Assembly: GCF_019749295.1 (NCBI RefSeq)
Contig: NZ_JACWFG010000018.1
Span: 237,890 to 301,889 of the forward strand
DNA from: Neobacillus niacini
GTDB lineage: Bacteria > Bacillota > Bacilli > Bacillales > Cytobacillaceae
Reading direction: 5' to 3'
DNA: 64,000 nucleotides
The translations under genes were made by a program, and so were the position numbers. Positions 8,275-17,391 of the stretch are shown in pieces (position 1 is the first letter of the stretch; the number at the start of each line of letters is the position of its first letter). The notes under the pieces are model-generated. The model did not search any database. It was not told the origin of the DNA and saw nothing but the letters and a program-made list of their open reading frames with translations.

Positions 8275-9741
8275 ATGACAAAGGATTTTACTGAAACAGG
8301 ATGGAATTTTGATAACAGTTATGCTCGCTTGCCTCAAACTTTCTTTACAAGCCAGAAACCAATACCTGTAAGTTCACCTAAGCTCGCTATTTTTAATGAG
8401 CAATTGGCTGCTTCTCTAGGGTTAAATATACAGAGCTTACAAAGTGAAGAGGGTGCTGCAGCTTTTGCGGGTAATAAAATACCAGAGGGGGCTTCACCTC
8501 TTGCGCAAGCTTATGCGGGGCACCAATTCGGACATTTTACGATGCTGGGTGATGGCCGGGCTGTACTTCTAGGGGAGCAGTTAACACCCGCCGGTGAGCG
8601 ATTTGATATCCAGCTTAAGGGTTCTGGAAGGACTCCTTACTCACGTGGCGGCGATGGCCGGGCGGCAATTGGACCAATGCTGAGAGAATATATTATCTCG
8701 GAAGCCATGCATGGATTAGGAATTCCGACCACTCGCAGTTTAGCCGTGGCAACGACAGGTGAAGAAATAGCCCGGGAATCCTATTTACCTGGTGCTATAC
8801 TAACTCGTGTGGCTGCTAGTCATCTGCGTGTAGGCACCTTTCAGTATGCTGCTAGATGGGGAACCGAAGAGGAGCTTCGGGAGCTGGCGGATTATGCAAT
8901 AAAGCGCCATTATCCTGAAATTGAGACTGATGGAAATCGATATCTCTCGTTCCTTCATGAAGTAATTAAACGTCAAGCAATGTTAATTGCGAAATGGCAA
9001 TTGGTTGGTTTCATTCATGGAGTAATGAATACGGACAACATGACGATTAGCGGTGAAACCATTGATTATGGACCTTGCGCCTTTATGGACACCTATGATC
9101 CAGCAACTGTGTTTAGCTCCATAGACCGTGAGGGCCGCTATGCTTATGGAAACCAACCCAATATTGGTGTCTGGAATTTAGCAAGGTTAGCGGAGGCTCT
9201 CCTGCCGCTGCTGCATGAGAATCAAGAGGAGGCTGTTACGCTTGCACAAGATAAGCTCTCTGACTTTGCTCAGTTTTTTGAATCAAATTGGCTCGAAGGT
9301 ATGAGAGCAAAATTAGGACTATTTAATGAAGAGGAACAAGATAAGTCCCTTATTAAAGACCTTCTAGATATGATGCAGAAGCACCGTGCAGACTATACTA
9401 ACACCTTTAGAGCGTTAACGTTAGATAAACCGGAAGAAACTATCCTTCAAGAAACAACAGAATTTACTCAGTGGCTTGAACGGTGGAAGGAAAGGCTTGG
9501 CAGACAGGAAGAATCGAGGGATTCCTCCATTCAATTAATGAGGAACAGTAATCCTTCGGTAATACCTCGGAACCACCGTGTAGAGGAAGCGCTGGAAGCA
9601 GCGAATAATGGTGATTTTACGGTAATGGAGAAGCTTCTAGAGGTCTTAGTGAATCCATATGCATACACTGCAGAGCAAAATAATTACACCACGCTGCCAG
9701 AAGCCTCACATCTTCCTTATCGAACCTTTTGCGGTACCTGA
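8275..9741 (+). CDS. selO: SelO family protein adenylyltransferase (YdiU)
   Basis: A 488-residue pseudokinase-fold enzyme that transfers AMP from ATP to Ser, Thr or Tyr of proteins. Visible hallmarks are QLKGSGRTPYSRGGDGRAA (nucleotide-binding segment near residue 120), GPMLREYIISEAM, VGFIHGVMNTDNM (the catalytic-loop equivalent) and DYGPCAFMD (metal-binding Asp). The C-terminus ends in FCGT. Some SelO proteins carry selenocysteine near the end, but here the codon is TGC. ATG 8275 follows AAAGGGGG. The gene is flanked by its own promoter region and a modest terminator, so it is probably monocistronic. Confidence 0.92.
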   Translation: MTKDFTETGWNFDNSYARLPQTFFTSQKPIPVSSPKLAIFNEQLAASLGLNIQSLQSEEGAAAFAGNKIPEGASPLAQAYAGHQFGHFTMLGDGRAVLLGEQLTPAGERFDIQLKGSGRTPYSRGGDGRAAIGPMLREYIISEAMHGLGIPTTRSLAVATTGEEIARESYLPGAILTRVAASHLRVGTFQYAARWGTEEELRELADYAIKRHYPEIETDGNRYLSFLHEVIKRQAMLIAKWQLVGFIHGVMNTDNMTISGETIDYGPCAFMDTYDPATVFSSIDREGRYAYGNQPNIGVWNLARLAEALLPLLHENQEEAVTLAQDKLSDFAQFFESNWLEGMRAKLGLFNEEEQDKSLIKDLLDMMQKHRADYTNTFRALTLDKPEETILQETTEFTQWLERWKERLGRQEESRDSSIQLMRNSNPSVIPRNHRVEEALEAANNGDFTVMEKLLEVLVNPYAYTAEQNNYTTLPEASHLPYRTFCGT

Positions 9742-9763
9742 GAAAGAAAAATTACAATGCAAT

Positions 9764-9795
9764 GGCCTTTCTAATGAAAGGCTATTTGTTTTGGT
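9764..9795 (+). terminator. Probable terminator after selO
   Basis: GCCTTTC-TAAT-GAAAGGC is followed by TATTTGTTTTGG. The stem is 7 bp and the T run is interrupted. Confidence 0.6.
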
Positions 9796-9908
9796 ATTGA
9801 ATCTATCGATTGAAAATAAAAAGATTCACCGCTTTTATCTATTGTAAATATTTCCAGTACATTTATAGTAGATAATAGGTAATTAATAGATTTTATGGGG
9901 GTATATGG

Positions 9909-11132
9909 GTGAAGAAAAAGTTATGGATTTGGGCAGCAGTTATTGCGGGAATACTTATTATTGCAAGTACGGGTACATATTTATATGCTAAAACAGGAAC
10001 AGCAGCTGTGGGAAATGATGTTGAAGAAATGAGTGTAAGTGTACAAAAAGTTAGTGAACAGGAATTGGTAGAATCAATTCTTGTTACGGGTAAAATTGTT
10101 CCAGAAAGTGAGCAAAAGGTTTTTTTAGAACCGGAAAAAGGGGAAATTAGTGAATTTAAGGTGGCAGAGAACCAAGCTGTCAAAGCTGGTGATGCATTAT
10201 TAGTCTATGATTCTTCGAAAATAGATAGTGAGCTTAAAAGGGCAGTACGTGAAAAAGACTTGCTGCAAAGCAGAGGGAAAACAGAGCAAAACCAAATTGC
10301 AGATCTTAACAAACGCCTTACAGAAGCTAAAAAGAAGGTAAATACAAAAGCTGCAGAGACAGTAGAGGGTGCACAAGGGCTAGTTACACAAGAAGATGTA
10401 AACCAGCTTTCAAATGAAAAAATCCAACAAGAGATGCAATATGAAAGTACAAAGTCTGAAATTACATCTGCTGATGACCGTATAAAGGAATTGAACGCAC
10501 AGAAAAGTGAAATGACGATTGTAAGCAAGATGGATGGGATTATTGTTAAGGTTAATCAAAATGTAGCAAATACAGAGGCAGGTGCATCAGAACCTGTCAT
10601 CCACATTATTTCAAGTCAACCCTATAAAGTTATTGGGTCGATGAGTGAATTCGACACTGTTAAGATTAAAGAAGGACAGCCAGTTATTATACGGCCAAAG
10701 GTTTTTAAAGATCGTGAATGGAAGGGTGCTGTTGAATCTGTTTCGCAATTCCCAAATGCGGAAGGCGGCGGTGGTGAATTTGAAGGGAGCGGCGGAGGCG
10801 GTAACGTGACCATGTATCCTTTTAAAGTTACCATTACGGATGATACTTCTGAGTTACGTCAAGGCTTCCATGTTTCTTTAGAAATAAAAGCAGGTGACGC
10901 GGCCAAAAAGATTGCTATTCCACACCCAGCACTCATCGATGAGGCTGGAATAAAAATTGTGTATATTTTAAAAGATGGGCTCTTAGAGAGACGTGAGGTT
11001 CAAACAGGAGTTATGAACGATGCCTTTATTGAAGTTACAACAGGAATTACGCCGGGAGAACTTGTTGTTATTACACCAACGGAAGAAATGCATGATGGAA
11101 TGGAAGTGACCTCATATGATGAAGTTGAGTGA
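9909..11132 (+). CDS. Membrane-fusion (HlyD/YknX-like) adaptor of an ABC efflux system
   Basis: A 407-residue adaptor linking an ABC permease to extracellular substrate or envelope. Residues 5-28 are an N-terminal membrane anchor. A biotinyl-lipoyl-like half motif (KVAENQAVKAGDALLVYD) precedes a helical hairpin at about residues 100-200, and the second half (SKMDGIIVKVNQNV) follows. The beta-barrel region contains a glycine-rich insertion, EGGGGEFEGSGGGGN, near residue 282. The start is GTG 9909, after TGGGGG; no in-frame ATG is nearby. It overlaps the ATPase gene, so all three genes are one operon. The order adaptor-ATPase-permease is that of B. subtilis yknX-yknY-yknZ; the substrate is unknown. 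Confidence 0.85.
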   Translation: MKKKLWIWAAVIAGILIIASTGTYLYAKTGTAAVGNDVEEMSVSVQKVSEQELVESILVTGKIVPESEQKVFLEPEKGEISEFKVAENQAVKAGDALLVYDSSKIDSELKRAVREKDLLQSRGKTEQNQIADLNKRLTEAKKKVNTKAAETVEGAQGLVTQEDVNQLSNEKIQQEMQYESTKSEITSADDRIKELNAQKSEMTIVSKMDGIIVKVNQNVANTEAGASEPVIHIISSQPYKVIGSMSEFDTVKIKEGQPVIIRPKVFKDREWKGAVESVSQFPNAEGGGGEFEGSGGGGNVTMYPFKVTITDDTSELRQGFHVSLEIKAGDAAKKIAIPHPALIDEAGIKIVYILKDGLLERREVQTGVMNDAFIEVTTGITPGELVVITPTEEMHDGMEVTSYDEVE

Positions 11133-11796
11133 TATTACAAAAGTATACGGTAAGGGTTTACTAGAGGTTCCTGTCCTTCATGGCATTGACTTAACGATAG
11201 AAGATGGGGAGTTTGTCGCGATAATGGGTCCATCCGGATCTGGTAAATCTACTTTGATGAATATCATCGGTTTTTTAGATTATCCATCTTCCGGTACATA
11301 CGAATTAAATGGGGAACAAATCGCCTCTGCAAAAGAGAGTATCTTAGCTAAGCTAAGAAATGAGCATGTGGGTTTTGTTTTTCAACAATTTTTTATGTTT
11401 CCTAGAGACAATGCGATTAAAAATGTTGCCTCACCGCTCGTATACGCCGGGGTGTCTAAGCGTGAAAGAACTGCGAGAGCACAGGATCTGCTAATAAAAG
11501 TAGGCTTAGGTGACCGGATGAAGCATTTACCAAACCAATTATCTGGGGGTCAGAAGCAGCGTGTTGCGATTGCTAGAGCACTAGTTAATAACCCTACGAT
11601 TCTCTTAGCTGATGAACCGACGGGTGCGCTTGATTCGAATACGAGTGAACAAATAATGAAACTATTTACCCAGCTCAATGAAGAAGGGAAAACCGTTATT
11701 ATTGTTACGCACGAAGAAGAAATAGCAGCCTATGCGAAGCGGATCATCACGATAAAAGATGGTAGAATTACGGATGACCGGAGGGTAATCACATGA
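11116..11796 (+). CDS. MacB/YknY-type ABC transporter ATPase
   Basis: A 226-residue nucleotide-binding subunit. Walker A is GPSGSGKST, the signature LSGGQKQRVAIARAL, Walker B ILLADEPTGALD, and the H-loop VTHEEE. This is the LolD/MacB subfamily that powers extrusion of peptides, lipoproteins or toxins without classic membrane translocation. The Q-loop segment reads FQQFFMFPRDNAIKNV, unlike the usual FNLLPxLTAxENV. The gene overlaps the adaptor by 17 bp and shares an ATGA overlap with the permease. Start could be either of two adjacent ATGs (11116 or 11119). Confidence 0.9.
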   Translation: MMKLSDITKVYGKGLLEVPVLHGIDLTIEDGEFVAIMGPSGSGKSTLMNIIGFLDYPSSGTYELNGEQIASAKESILAKLRNEHVGFVFQQFFMFPRDNAIKNVASPLVYAGVSKRERTARAQDLLIKVGLGDRMKHLPNQLSGGQKQRVAIARALVNNPTILLADEPTGALDSNTSEQIMKLFTQLNEEGKTVIIVTHEEEIAAYAKRIITIKDGRITDDRRVIT

Positions 11797-12998
11797 ATGT
11801 ATGGGATAGTTTTAAAATTGCCCTGTCGTCTATCCTGAACCATAAAATAAGATCCATTCTAACAATGCTTGGAATTATCATAGGTGTAGCCGCGGTTATT
11901 ATTATCGTAGCAATTGGTCAAGGTACGAAAAAGCAGATGACAGATGAGTTGTTTAGTACAGATAAGAATGCGATTGATATTTATTATGAATATATCCCGC
12001 CTGAAGATGAATCAGAAATGTTTTGGGAGGAACCTGTATTAACTTCAGAAGATATTCAAACACTTGCTGCCGTTCCGGGAGTTAAGGCTGTGATTGCGAC
12101 AAATCAGGGCTGGGGGATGATGGCGCATGATGATGAACAGGGTGAAATGCAAATTACCGGTGTTGGTGCGGAGTTTTTCCCTGCCAGGGATATTCAAGTT
12201 GTAGAAGGACGAGCATTGTACGCTGCGGATAATGATGGTTTAAATCGAGTGGTGTTGATTGATACCATAGCTAGGGAAAAATTCTTTAAGGAAACTGAAA
12301 ATCCAATTGGTGAGATTATTGATTTAAATGATAATCCTTACAAGATTGTCGGAGTGTATGAGTCACCACTGCCTGAGCAATTCCGAAACACAGAAACCGG
12401 TGAGATGCTTATGCCGCGTTCAGTTATCTCCATGATGTTTGGTAACCGAGAAATTGAACAACTATCTGTGATTGCGAGTGATGCAGAAAACATTTCAGAG
12501 ACAGGCAGGCTTGCGGCAGAGACATTGACAGCAGAAAAAGCTTTAGAAAATGGTCAATATTCCACAAATGACTTTGAAGATTATGAACGAGAATTAAACA
12601 CAATGATTTCTTTACTAACACTCCTAATTGGAAGTATTGCAGGGATTTCTCTCCTTGTAGGCGGAATCGGTGTCATGAATATTATGCTCGTTTCCGTAAC
12701 AGAAAGGACAAGAGAAATTGGACTTCGGAAAGCCATTGGTGCAACAAGAAGGAAAATTCTTTTACAGTTTCTAATCGAATCTATCACGTTAACTTCATTA
12801 GGAGGATTGATTGGAATTGGACTGGCAGCGATAGGCAGTATCCTTGTATCGGAGTTTTCTCCGATTACTGCAACAGTGAGTCCGATAATCGTTCTCATAG
12901 GAGTGAGTTTTTCAGCCTTAATTGGAATTATCTTTGGTTTGCTTCCGGCAAACAAGGCATCTAAACTTAGCCCGATTGAGGCATTACGATATGAATAA
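11793..12998 (+). CDS. MacB/YknZ-type ABC permease (FtsX domain)
   Basis: A 401-residue permease with the MacB topology. One N-terminal transmembrane helix (residues about 20-42, ending GVAAVIIIVAIGQG) is followed by an extracellular periplasmic-core-like domain to about residue 270. Three helices follow in an FtsX domain containing GGIGVMNIMLVSVTERTREIGLRKAIGA. The C-terminus ends with the usual NKASKLSPIEALRYE. It is the last gene of the adaptor-ATPase-permease operon and precedes a strong terminator. Confidence 0.9.
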   Translation: MNVWDSFKIALSSILNHKIRSILTMLGIIIGVAAVIIIVAIGQGTKKQMTDELFSTDKNAIDIYYEYIPPEDESEMFWEEPVLTSEDIQTLAAVPGVKAVIATNQGWGMMAHDDEQGEMQITGVGAEFFPARDIQVVEGRALYAADNDGLNRVVLIDTIAREKFFKETENPIGEIIDLNDNPYKIVGVYESPLPEQFRNTETGEMLMPRSVISMMFGNREIEQLSVIASDAENISETGRLAAETLTAEKALENGQYSTNDFEDYERELNTMISLLTLLIGSIAGISLLVGGIGVMNIMLVSVTERTREIGLRKAIGATRRKILLQFLIESITLTSLGGLIGIGLAAIGSILVSEFSPITATVSPIIVLIGVSFSALIGIIFGLLPANKASKLSPIEALRYE

Positions 12999-13012
12999 CT
13001 GAAATTAATTTT

Positions 13013-13044
13013 CCCTCAGATAAAAGGTCTGAGGGGATTTTTTT
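13013..13044 (+). terminator. Intrinsic terminator of the YknXYZ-like operon
   Basis: CCCTCAGA pairs perfectly with TCTGAGGG across a 7-nt loop and is followed by GGATTTTTTT. Confidence 0.9.
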
Positions 13045-13137
13045 ATTTAATTTTCATTTTACTAGTTATAAAGCTAATGCTTACGTGTATTATTAATATA
13101 CATACTTAAGTGAACCTGAAGTTGAGGTAATGTATAA

Positions 13138-15513
13138 ATGATTAAGACGCTAATAATAAATGAAGAAACATCCTATGCAAAGGCTGAGAAAAAGGCTGGT
13201 GATTATTTTCAGTCACTGTATCAGCAAGTTAGGCAAAAGGAATTTGTTCCTGTTCTAACGAGAGATATACACTCTTGGAAACACAATCATATTCACCATC
13301 ATTCAGTATTCTCTTTCTTTTCTCGTGGTAGGAGAAAATCAGATCCCCGTGATTATCACAATTATATTAAATATCTGGATTACACGGGCAAACTGGATAA
13401 TTACTTGGATCGAAGCATTTCTTATATTTTTATGCGTGATTTGGGGAAAGCGCTGGATTCTAAAGAGACACAGGCTAGGATTAAGAGTGTTGTCAACAGT
13501 TTAAAAAACAATCTCACGCATCCAAATGAAAAACGTGAAAATAAACATGAGCTTTTCACAATGGCTTGGTTGTACAGGTGGTCCCAGAAGGAATCTATCG
13601 AATCTGCGGTTATCTGGATGATAAATAAACTTAAAATGGTTTCCAGCAACCTTCCACAGGGGATGGACGCTAATCATGCCCAGCGTAAACTTATTAAAAT
13701 AATAGCTGGAGTACTGATGCATGAGATTGAAGAGATGGGAGAAAACACCTCTCCTGATGAACGTGCTTATAGACTGGAGAGAGCTATTAAGCTGGGTTAT
13801 GCCTATGGTTTGACCTATCCCTTCATTGATGATCTTCTTGATTCCAAAGTCTTAACAGAGAAAGAGAAAAAACAGTACTCCAATTTGATACGTACTACTC
13901 TTACCACTGGAACTGTACCTAAATTGGGAGGAGATTGGCAGGAAAAGAACAAGGCCTTGATTACGTTCATTCATTCGGAGCTTCGTGAGGGATTTGAATA
14001 TATTAAGGCACAACAGGAGCCAGAGACCATTCATTCGTTTTTTGAACAATCATATGTTTTTTTTCAGTCACAGGAAGTGGACCGAGAGAAGGATTTATCT
14101 AATGGAAATTACACAAATGAGGAGCTTTATATACCGGTTATCCTTAAATCTTCTTCTTCACGCTTAATCGTCAGATCTGTTATCAATGCTGCTGAAGACG
14201 AGGGATTTGACAATCGAACCTTCTTTTACGGTATATACAACCAGTTGGCAGATGACTTTGCTGATATGTTTGATGATTTAGAGAATGGTGCTGTTACACC
14301 CTACACCTATTATCTGAAATATCATAATCAACGGGATGATTTAATCAATCCATTTGAATTGTACTGGAGTGTCATTTCCAATTTAATTCATAGTGTCTAT
14401 CACTCTGATAAAAAGGCATGTGAGGTAATCTTAGACCGTGCCATTAATGGTTTAAAGAGATTTAAAGAACGAATGGGCACAAAAAAATACAATGAAGTGA
14501 TGGAACTTTTTACGTCAGGAATTCAAAAATTCAATACTCTTATTCAAAAAATGGCAGCTAAAGCAGACGATGTGGATTTCTTCGATAAACTCCTGCGTGA
14601 CCATATGATAACGAACCTGAAAAATGAACGAAACGAAAAGGAAGAATTCTTAGATTTAATTAAAAATGTTCGCAGCCAAATTAATCATTTATTACCAATC
14701 CCTAAAGATAGTACATTGAATTCTCCAATCGTTGAAGCTGCAAACTATAGCCTAGAGGGTGATGGGAAACGATTAAGGCCAATCATTACTTGGATTATGG
14801 GCATTCAGGAGTACGGATTAGATCAGACAGCAATTGTACCGCTAATTAAATCATTGGAATACATGCATACGGCTTCATTGATTTTTGATGATTTGCCTTC
14901 ACAGGATAATGCCTCGATACGCAGGGGGCGTCCAACTCTCCATATGGTGTACGATAGTGCAATAGCTGAATTAACGGGACTATATCTAACGCAGAAGGCA
15001 ATCGAGGAACAAACATCTCTAGAACAATTCAACTCAAAAACCGTGTTAACCTTAATACAATATTCTTCTAGATTGACTGAAGAAATGTGTAAAGGGCAGG
15101 CAATGGATTTGAATTCTAAAGGGAAACCCTTTACATTAGAAGACTTAACTACTATGTGCTTCTATAAAACGGGTCTTGGCTTTGAGGCGTCCCTATTAAT
15201 GCCTGCCATTCTTGCGGAAGCTAAACCATCCGAGATGGATGCTTTGAAAAAGTTCGCCTTCCATGCCGGCATTGCATTTCAAATAAAGGATGACCTGCTT
15301 GATGTGGAGGGTGATTTAGACATCCTTGGAAAACCAATTGGGAAAGATGAGGAGAACAATAATTCTACTTTTGTTTCGATCTTAGGTTCTGATGGAGCAA
15401 AAAAAGCAATGTGGGAACATTATTGTGACGCGGTGGAAATTTTGCAGGAGGTGCCACGCAATACTACTTTTCTAAAGCATTTATTGGATTATATTGTGCA
15501 CCGTGATCATTAG
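13138..15513 (+). CDS. Large polyprenyl-synthase family protein, two isoprenoid-synthase-like halves
   Basis: A 791-residue protein, more than twice the length of ordinary prenyl diphosphate synthases (about 300-350). The C-terminal third is a clear trans-prenyltransferase: GDGKRLRPIITW near residue 540, the first Asp-rich motif DDLPSQD at 584-590 followed by RRGRPTLH, and the second motif DDLLDVEGD at 718-726. The N-terminal 500 residues also hold two Asp-rich motifs, DDLLD at 231-235 and DDFADMFDD at 372-380. Their 141-residue separation resembles the 134 between the C-terminal pair. It may be a fused terpene synthase or a degenerate partner domain; this is inference. No other isoprenoid genes adjoin it. 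ATG 13138 follows GAGGT at 9 nt. Confidence 0.8.
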   Translation: MIKTLIINEETSYAKAEKKAGDYFQSLYQQVRQKEFVPVLTRDIHSWKHNHIHHHSVFSFFSRGRRKSDPRDYHNYIKYLDYTGKLDNYLDRSISYIFMRDLGKALDSKETQARIKSVVNSLKNNLTHPNEKRENKHELFTMAWLYRWSQKESIESAVIWMINKLKMVSSNLPQGMDANHAQRKLIKIIAGVLMHEIEEMGENTSPDERAYRLERAIKLGYAYGLTYPFIDDLLDSKVLTEKEKKQYSNLIRTTLTTGTVPKLGGDWQEKNKALITFIHSELREGFEYIKAQQEPETIHSFFEQSYVFFQSQEVDREKDLSNGNYTNEELYIPVILKSSSSRLIVRSVINAAEDEGFDNRTFFYGIYNQLADDFADMFDDLENGAVTPYTYYLKYHNQRDDLINPFELYWSVISNLIHSVYHSDKKACEVILDRAINGLKRFKERMGTKKYNEVMELFTSGIQKFNTLIQKMAAKADDVDFFDKLLRDHMITNLKNERNEKEEFLDLIKNVRSQINHLLPIPKDSTLNSPIVEAANYSLEGDGKRLRPIITWIMGIQEYGLDQTAIVPLIKSLEYMHTASLIFDDLPSQDNASIRRGRPTLHMVYDSAIAELTGLYLTQKAIEEQTSLEQFNSKTVLTLIQYSSRLTEEMCKGQAMDLNSKGKPFTLEDLTTMCFYKTGLGFEASLLMPAILAEAKPSEMDALKKFAFHAGIAFQIKDDLLDVEGDLDILGKPIGKDEENNNSTFVSILGSDGAKKAMWEHYCDAVEILQEVPRNTTFLKHLLDYIVHRDH

Positions 15514-15540
15514 AACTGTAATTGGAAATTCCAAAAGGAA

Positions 15541-15571
15541 GGTAATAACCTAAGGGTTGTTGCCTTTTTTT
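15541..15571 (+). terminator. Intrinsic terminator after the isoprenoid-synthase gene
   Basis: GGTAATAACC pairs with GGGTTGTTGCC using G-U pairs; a run of seven T follows. Confidence 0.8.
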
Positions 15572-15698
15572 ATGATTTCTCAAATAAAACCTTTGATGAT
15601 TTCATAAAGCTGTAAAATTTTTATGATTTATGTTCCAGAGAATATGAGAAAATAACCTTTGTATTTAAATGTATTGTCAGGTTATGGAGGAAGCAGTT

Positions 15699-17297
15699 AT
15701 GGATACTATATGGGGATTTTTTAAAGAACCATTACCGATTTTGTTTAGTATATTATTTTTGGGGTCTGCGCTAGGTCAAATGAAAATTAAAGGGATTAGC
15801 ATGGGCACATCTGGTGTCCTGCTGATAGCAATGGTTTTTGGTCATTTTGGTTTTGCTATCCCTTCTGTTATTCAGCAATTTGGACTTGGGTTATTTATTG
15901 TTGCAGTGGGCTTACAAGCAGGTCCGCGTTTTTTTAGAATGATGAAGTCGAGCGGAATTGTTTTTGGAATTATTGGTTTATTGATAGTATTAGTTGCTTC
16001 AATTACAACGATTATTGTATCAAAGCTATTCGATTTATCACCTGCTCTGAGCATCGGAATTATGACAGGTGCTCTTACGAGTACTCCTGGGTTAGCCGCT
16101 GCCCTTGAAGCAACGAATGATCCTCTTGCCTCCGTTGGATATGGTATTGCCTATCCTTTCGGTGTTATCGCCGTTGTTTTGTTTGTTCAATTGCTTCCAC
16201 GGATTATGAAGGCTAATCTTGAGGAAGATTTAAAAAAGAAAACGGGACCGGTCCGCAATGAAGAGTCACCACAAGTTATGACGATTGAAGTAACGAAAAC
16301 AGCCATAAACAAAAGGACATTAAAGGAGTTAGGTTTTCAAAAGTATGATTCAGTGGTAATCAGCAGGGTTATCCGTGGAGATAGAAATATCATCGCTTTA
16401 AATGATACCGTCATTTTGGTCGGAGATCGTCTTGTAGCGGTAGGGCTGCCCAATGACCTGCAAAGGATATGCGGGGACATTGGACAAGAAGTCACTACCA
16501 ATTTTGAAAATGTTGATCATATTAAGCTTCGAAAAGTAACCGTAGATTCAGATGAAGTGATTGGGAAAACATTGAGAGAAATAGGGTTAAGAAGCAATTA
16601 CGGTGTTACGGTTACACGTATAGAGCGAGGCGGGTTTGAGTTTAATCAAAAGCCAAAATGGCGTTTAGAAAGAGGAGACATACTTACCATCGTCAGCAGT
16701 GAGGATCGTTTGAATAAAGTAGAAATGCTGTTTAGCAAAAAGAAACTGACCGTGACGAATATCCATATTCTTTCTTTAAGCTTAATCCTTCTTATGGGAA
16801 TAGTGGTTGGGATGATTCCCATTCACCTGCCTGGGTTAGGAACGATTACCTTTGGGGTGGCAGGGGGACCTTTGTTTATCGCGTTAATTATCGGCCACTT
16901 TGGAAAGCTTGGACCCATACATGTACGGTATTATCAGCCATCGAATCAAGTAATCCGTGATATTGGCCTAGTCCTTTTTCTTGCAGGGGCAGGGACCACA
17001 GCTGGAAAAGGGATTGTCGAAGTTGTGCAGCAGGAAGGGTTTAGTTTGGTTATTGGAGGGGCAATGATTACTATTATTCCTATCCTTGCAGGTTACTTTA
17101 TCGCGAGGAAGTTATTTGGATTAAGTATTATTCATTCATTGGGTGCATTATGTGGAGGAATGACGAGCACCCCCGGGCTTGGTGCTGCCAACCAGCTGAT
17201 AGAATCAGAAGACCCAGCAATTGCCTACGCTGCTGCCTACCCGTTTGCACTAATATTCGTAGCTATCGCTGCCCAGCTGCTAGTATTCTTTCTGTAA
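15699..17297 (+). CDS. Aspartate-alanine-exchanger family transporter with RCK_C (TrkA-C) domains
   Basis: A 532-residue AAE-type membrane protein. Two homologous membrane halves (residues about 1-180 and 350-532) each contain the repeat signature TSTPGL (TGALTSTPGLAAA and CGGMTSTPGLGAA) and an AYPF segment. Between them are two TrkA-C regulatory domains (about 200-345), each with RTLKELG/KTLREIG and GDRLVAVG/GDILTIVS elements that usually bind small ligands. AspT-like members exchange aspartate for alanine, but YidE/YbjL-like members have unknown substrates, and no decarboxylase gene is nearby. I start at ATG 15699, 8 nt after GGAGG; ATG 15669 lacks a ribosome site. Confidence 0.85.
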   Translation: MDTIWGFFKEPLPILFSILFLGSALGQMKIKGISMGTSGVLLIAMVFGHFGFAIPSVIQQFGLGLFIVAVGLQAGPRFFRMMKSSGIVFGIIGLLIVLVASITTIIVSKLFDLSPALSIGIMTGALTSTPGLAAALEATNDPLASVGYGIAYPFGVIAVVLFVQLLPRIMKANLEEDLKKKTGPVRNEESPQVMTIEVTKTAINKRTLKELGFQKYDSVVISRVIRGDRNIIALNDTVILVGDRLVAVGLPNDLQRICGDIGQEVTTNFENVDHIKLRKVTVDSDEVIGKTLREIGLRSNYGVTVTRIERGGFEFNQKPKWRLERGDILTIVSSEDRLNKVEMLFSKKKLTVTNIHILSLSLILLMGIVVGMIPIHLPGLGTITFGVAGGPLFIALIIGHFGKLGPIHVRYYQPSNQVIRDIGLVLFLAGAGTTAGKGIVEVVQQEGFSLVIGGAMITIIPILAGYFIARKLFGLSIIHSLGALCGGMTSTPGLGAANQLIESEDPAIAYAAAYPFALIFVAIAAQLLVFFL

Positions 17298-17319
17298 CAT
17301 TCATAAAACAAATTTACAA

Positions 17320-17356
17320 ACAGGTGTTAGAGCAAATTCTGACTCCTGTTTTTTTA
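17320..17356 (+). terminator. Intrinsic terminator after the AAE-family gene
   Basis: ACAGG-T-GTTAG pairs with CTGAC-T-CCTGT and is followed by seven or more T. Confidence 0.8.
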
Positions 17357-17391
17357 TGGGCTATGATTATCTTATTTTGGTTTCATACTTA

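Noticed and set aside
10205..10528. 107-aa Ser/Cys-rich frame opposite the membrane-fusion adaptor
   Set aside because: Its composition is the complement of the Lys/Glu coiled-coil codons; it is a shadow.
13130..13141. Three-codon uORF (Met-Tyr-Lys-stop) overlapping the isoprenoid-synthase start
   Set aside because: The GAGGT site is only 1 nt from this ATG but 9 nt from the main ATG, so it serves the main gene.
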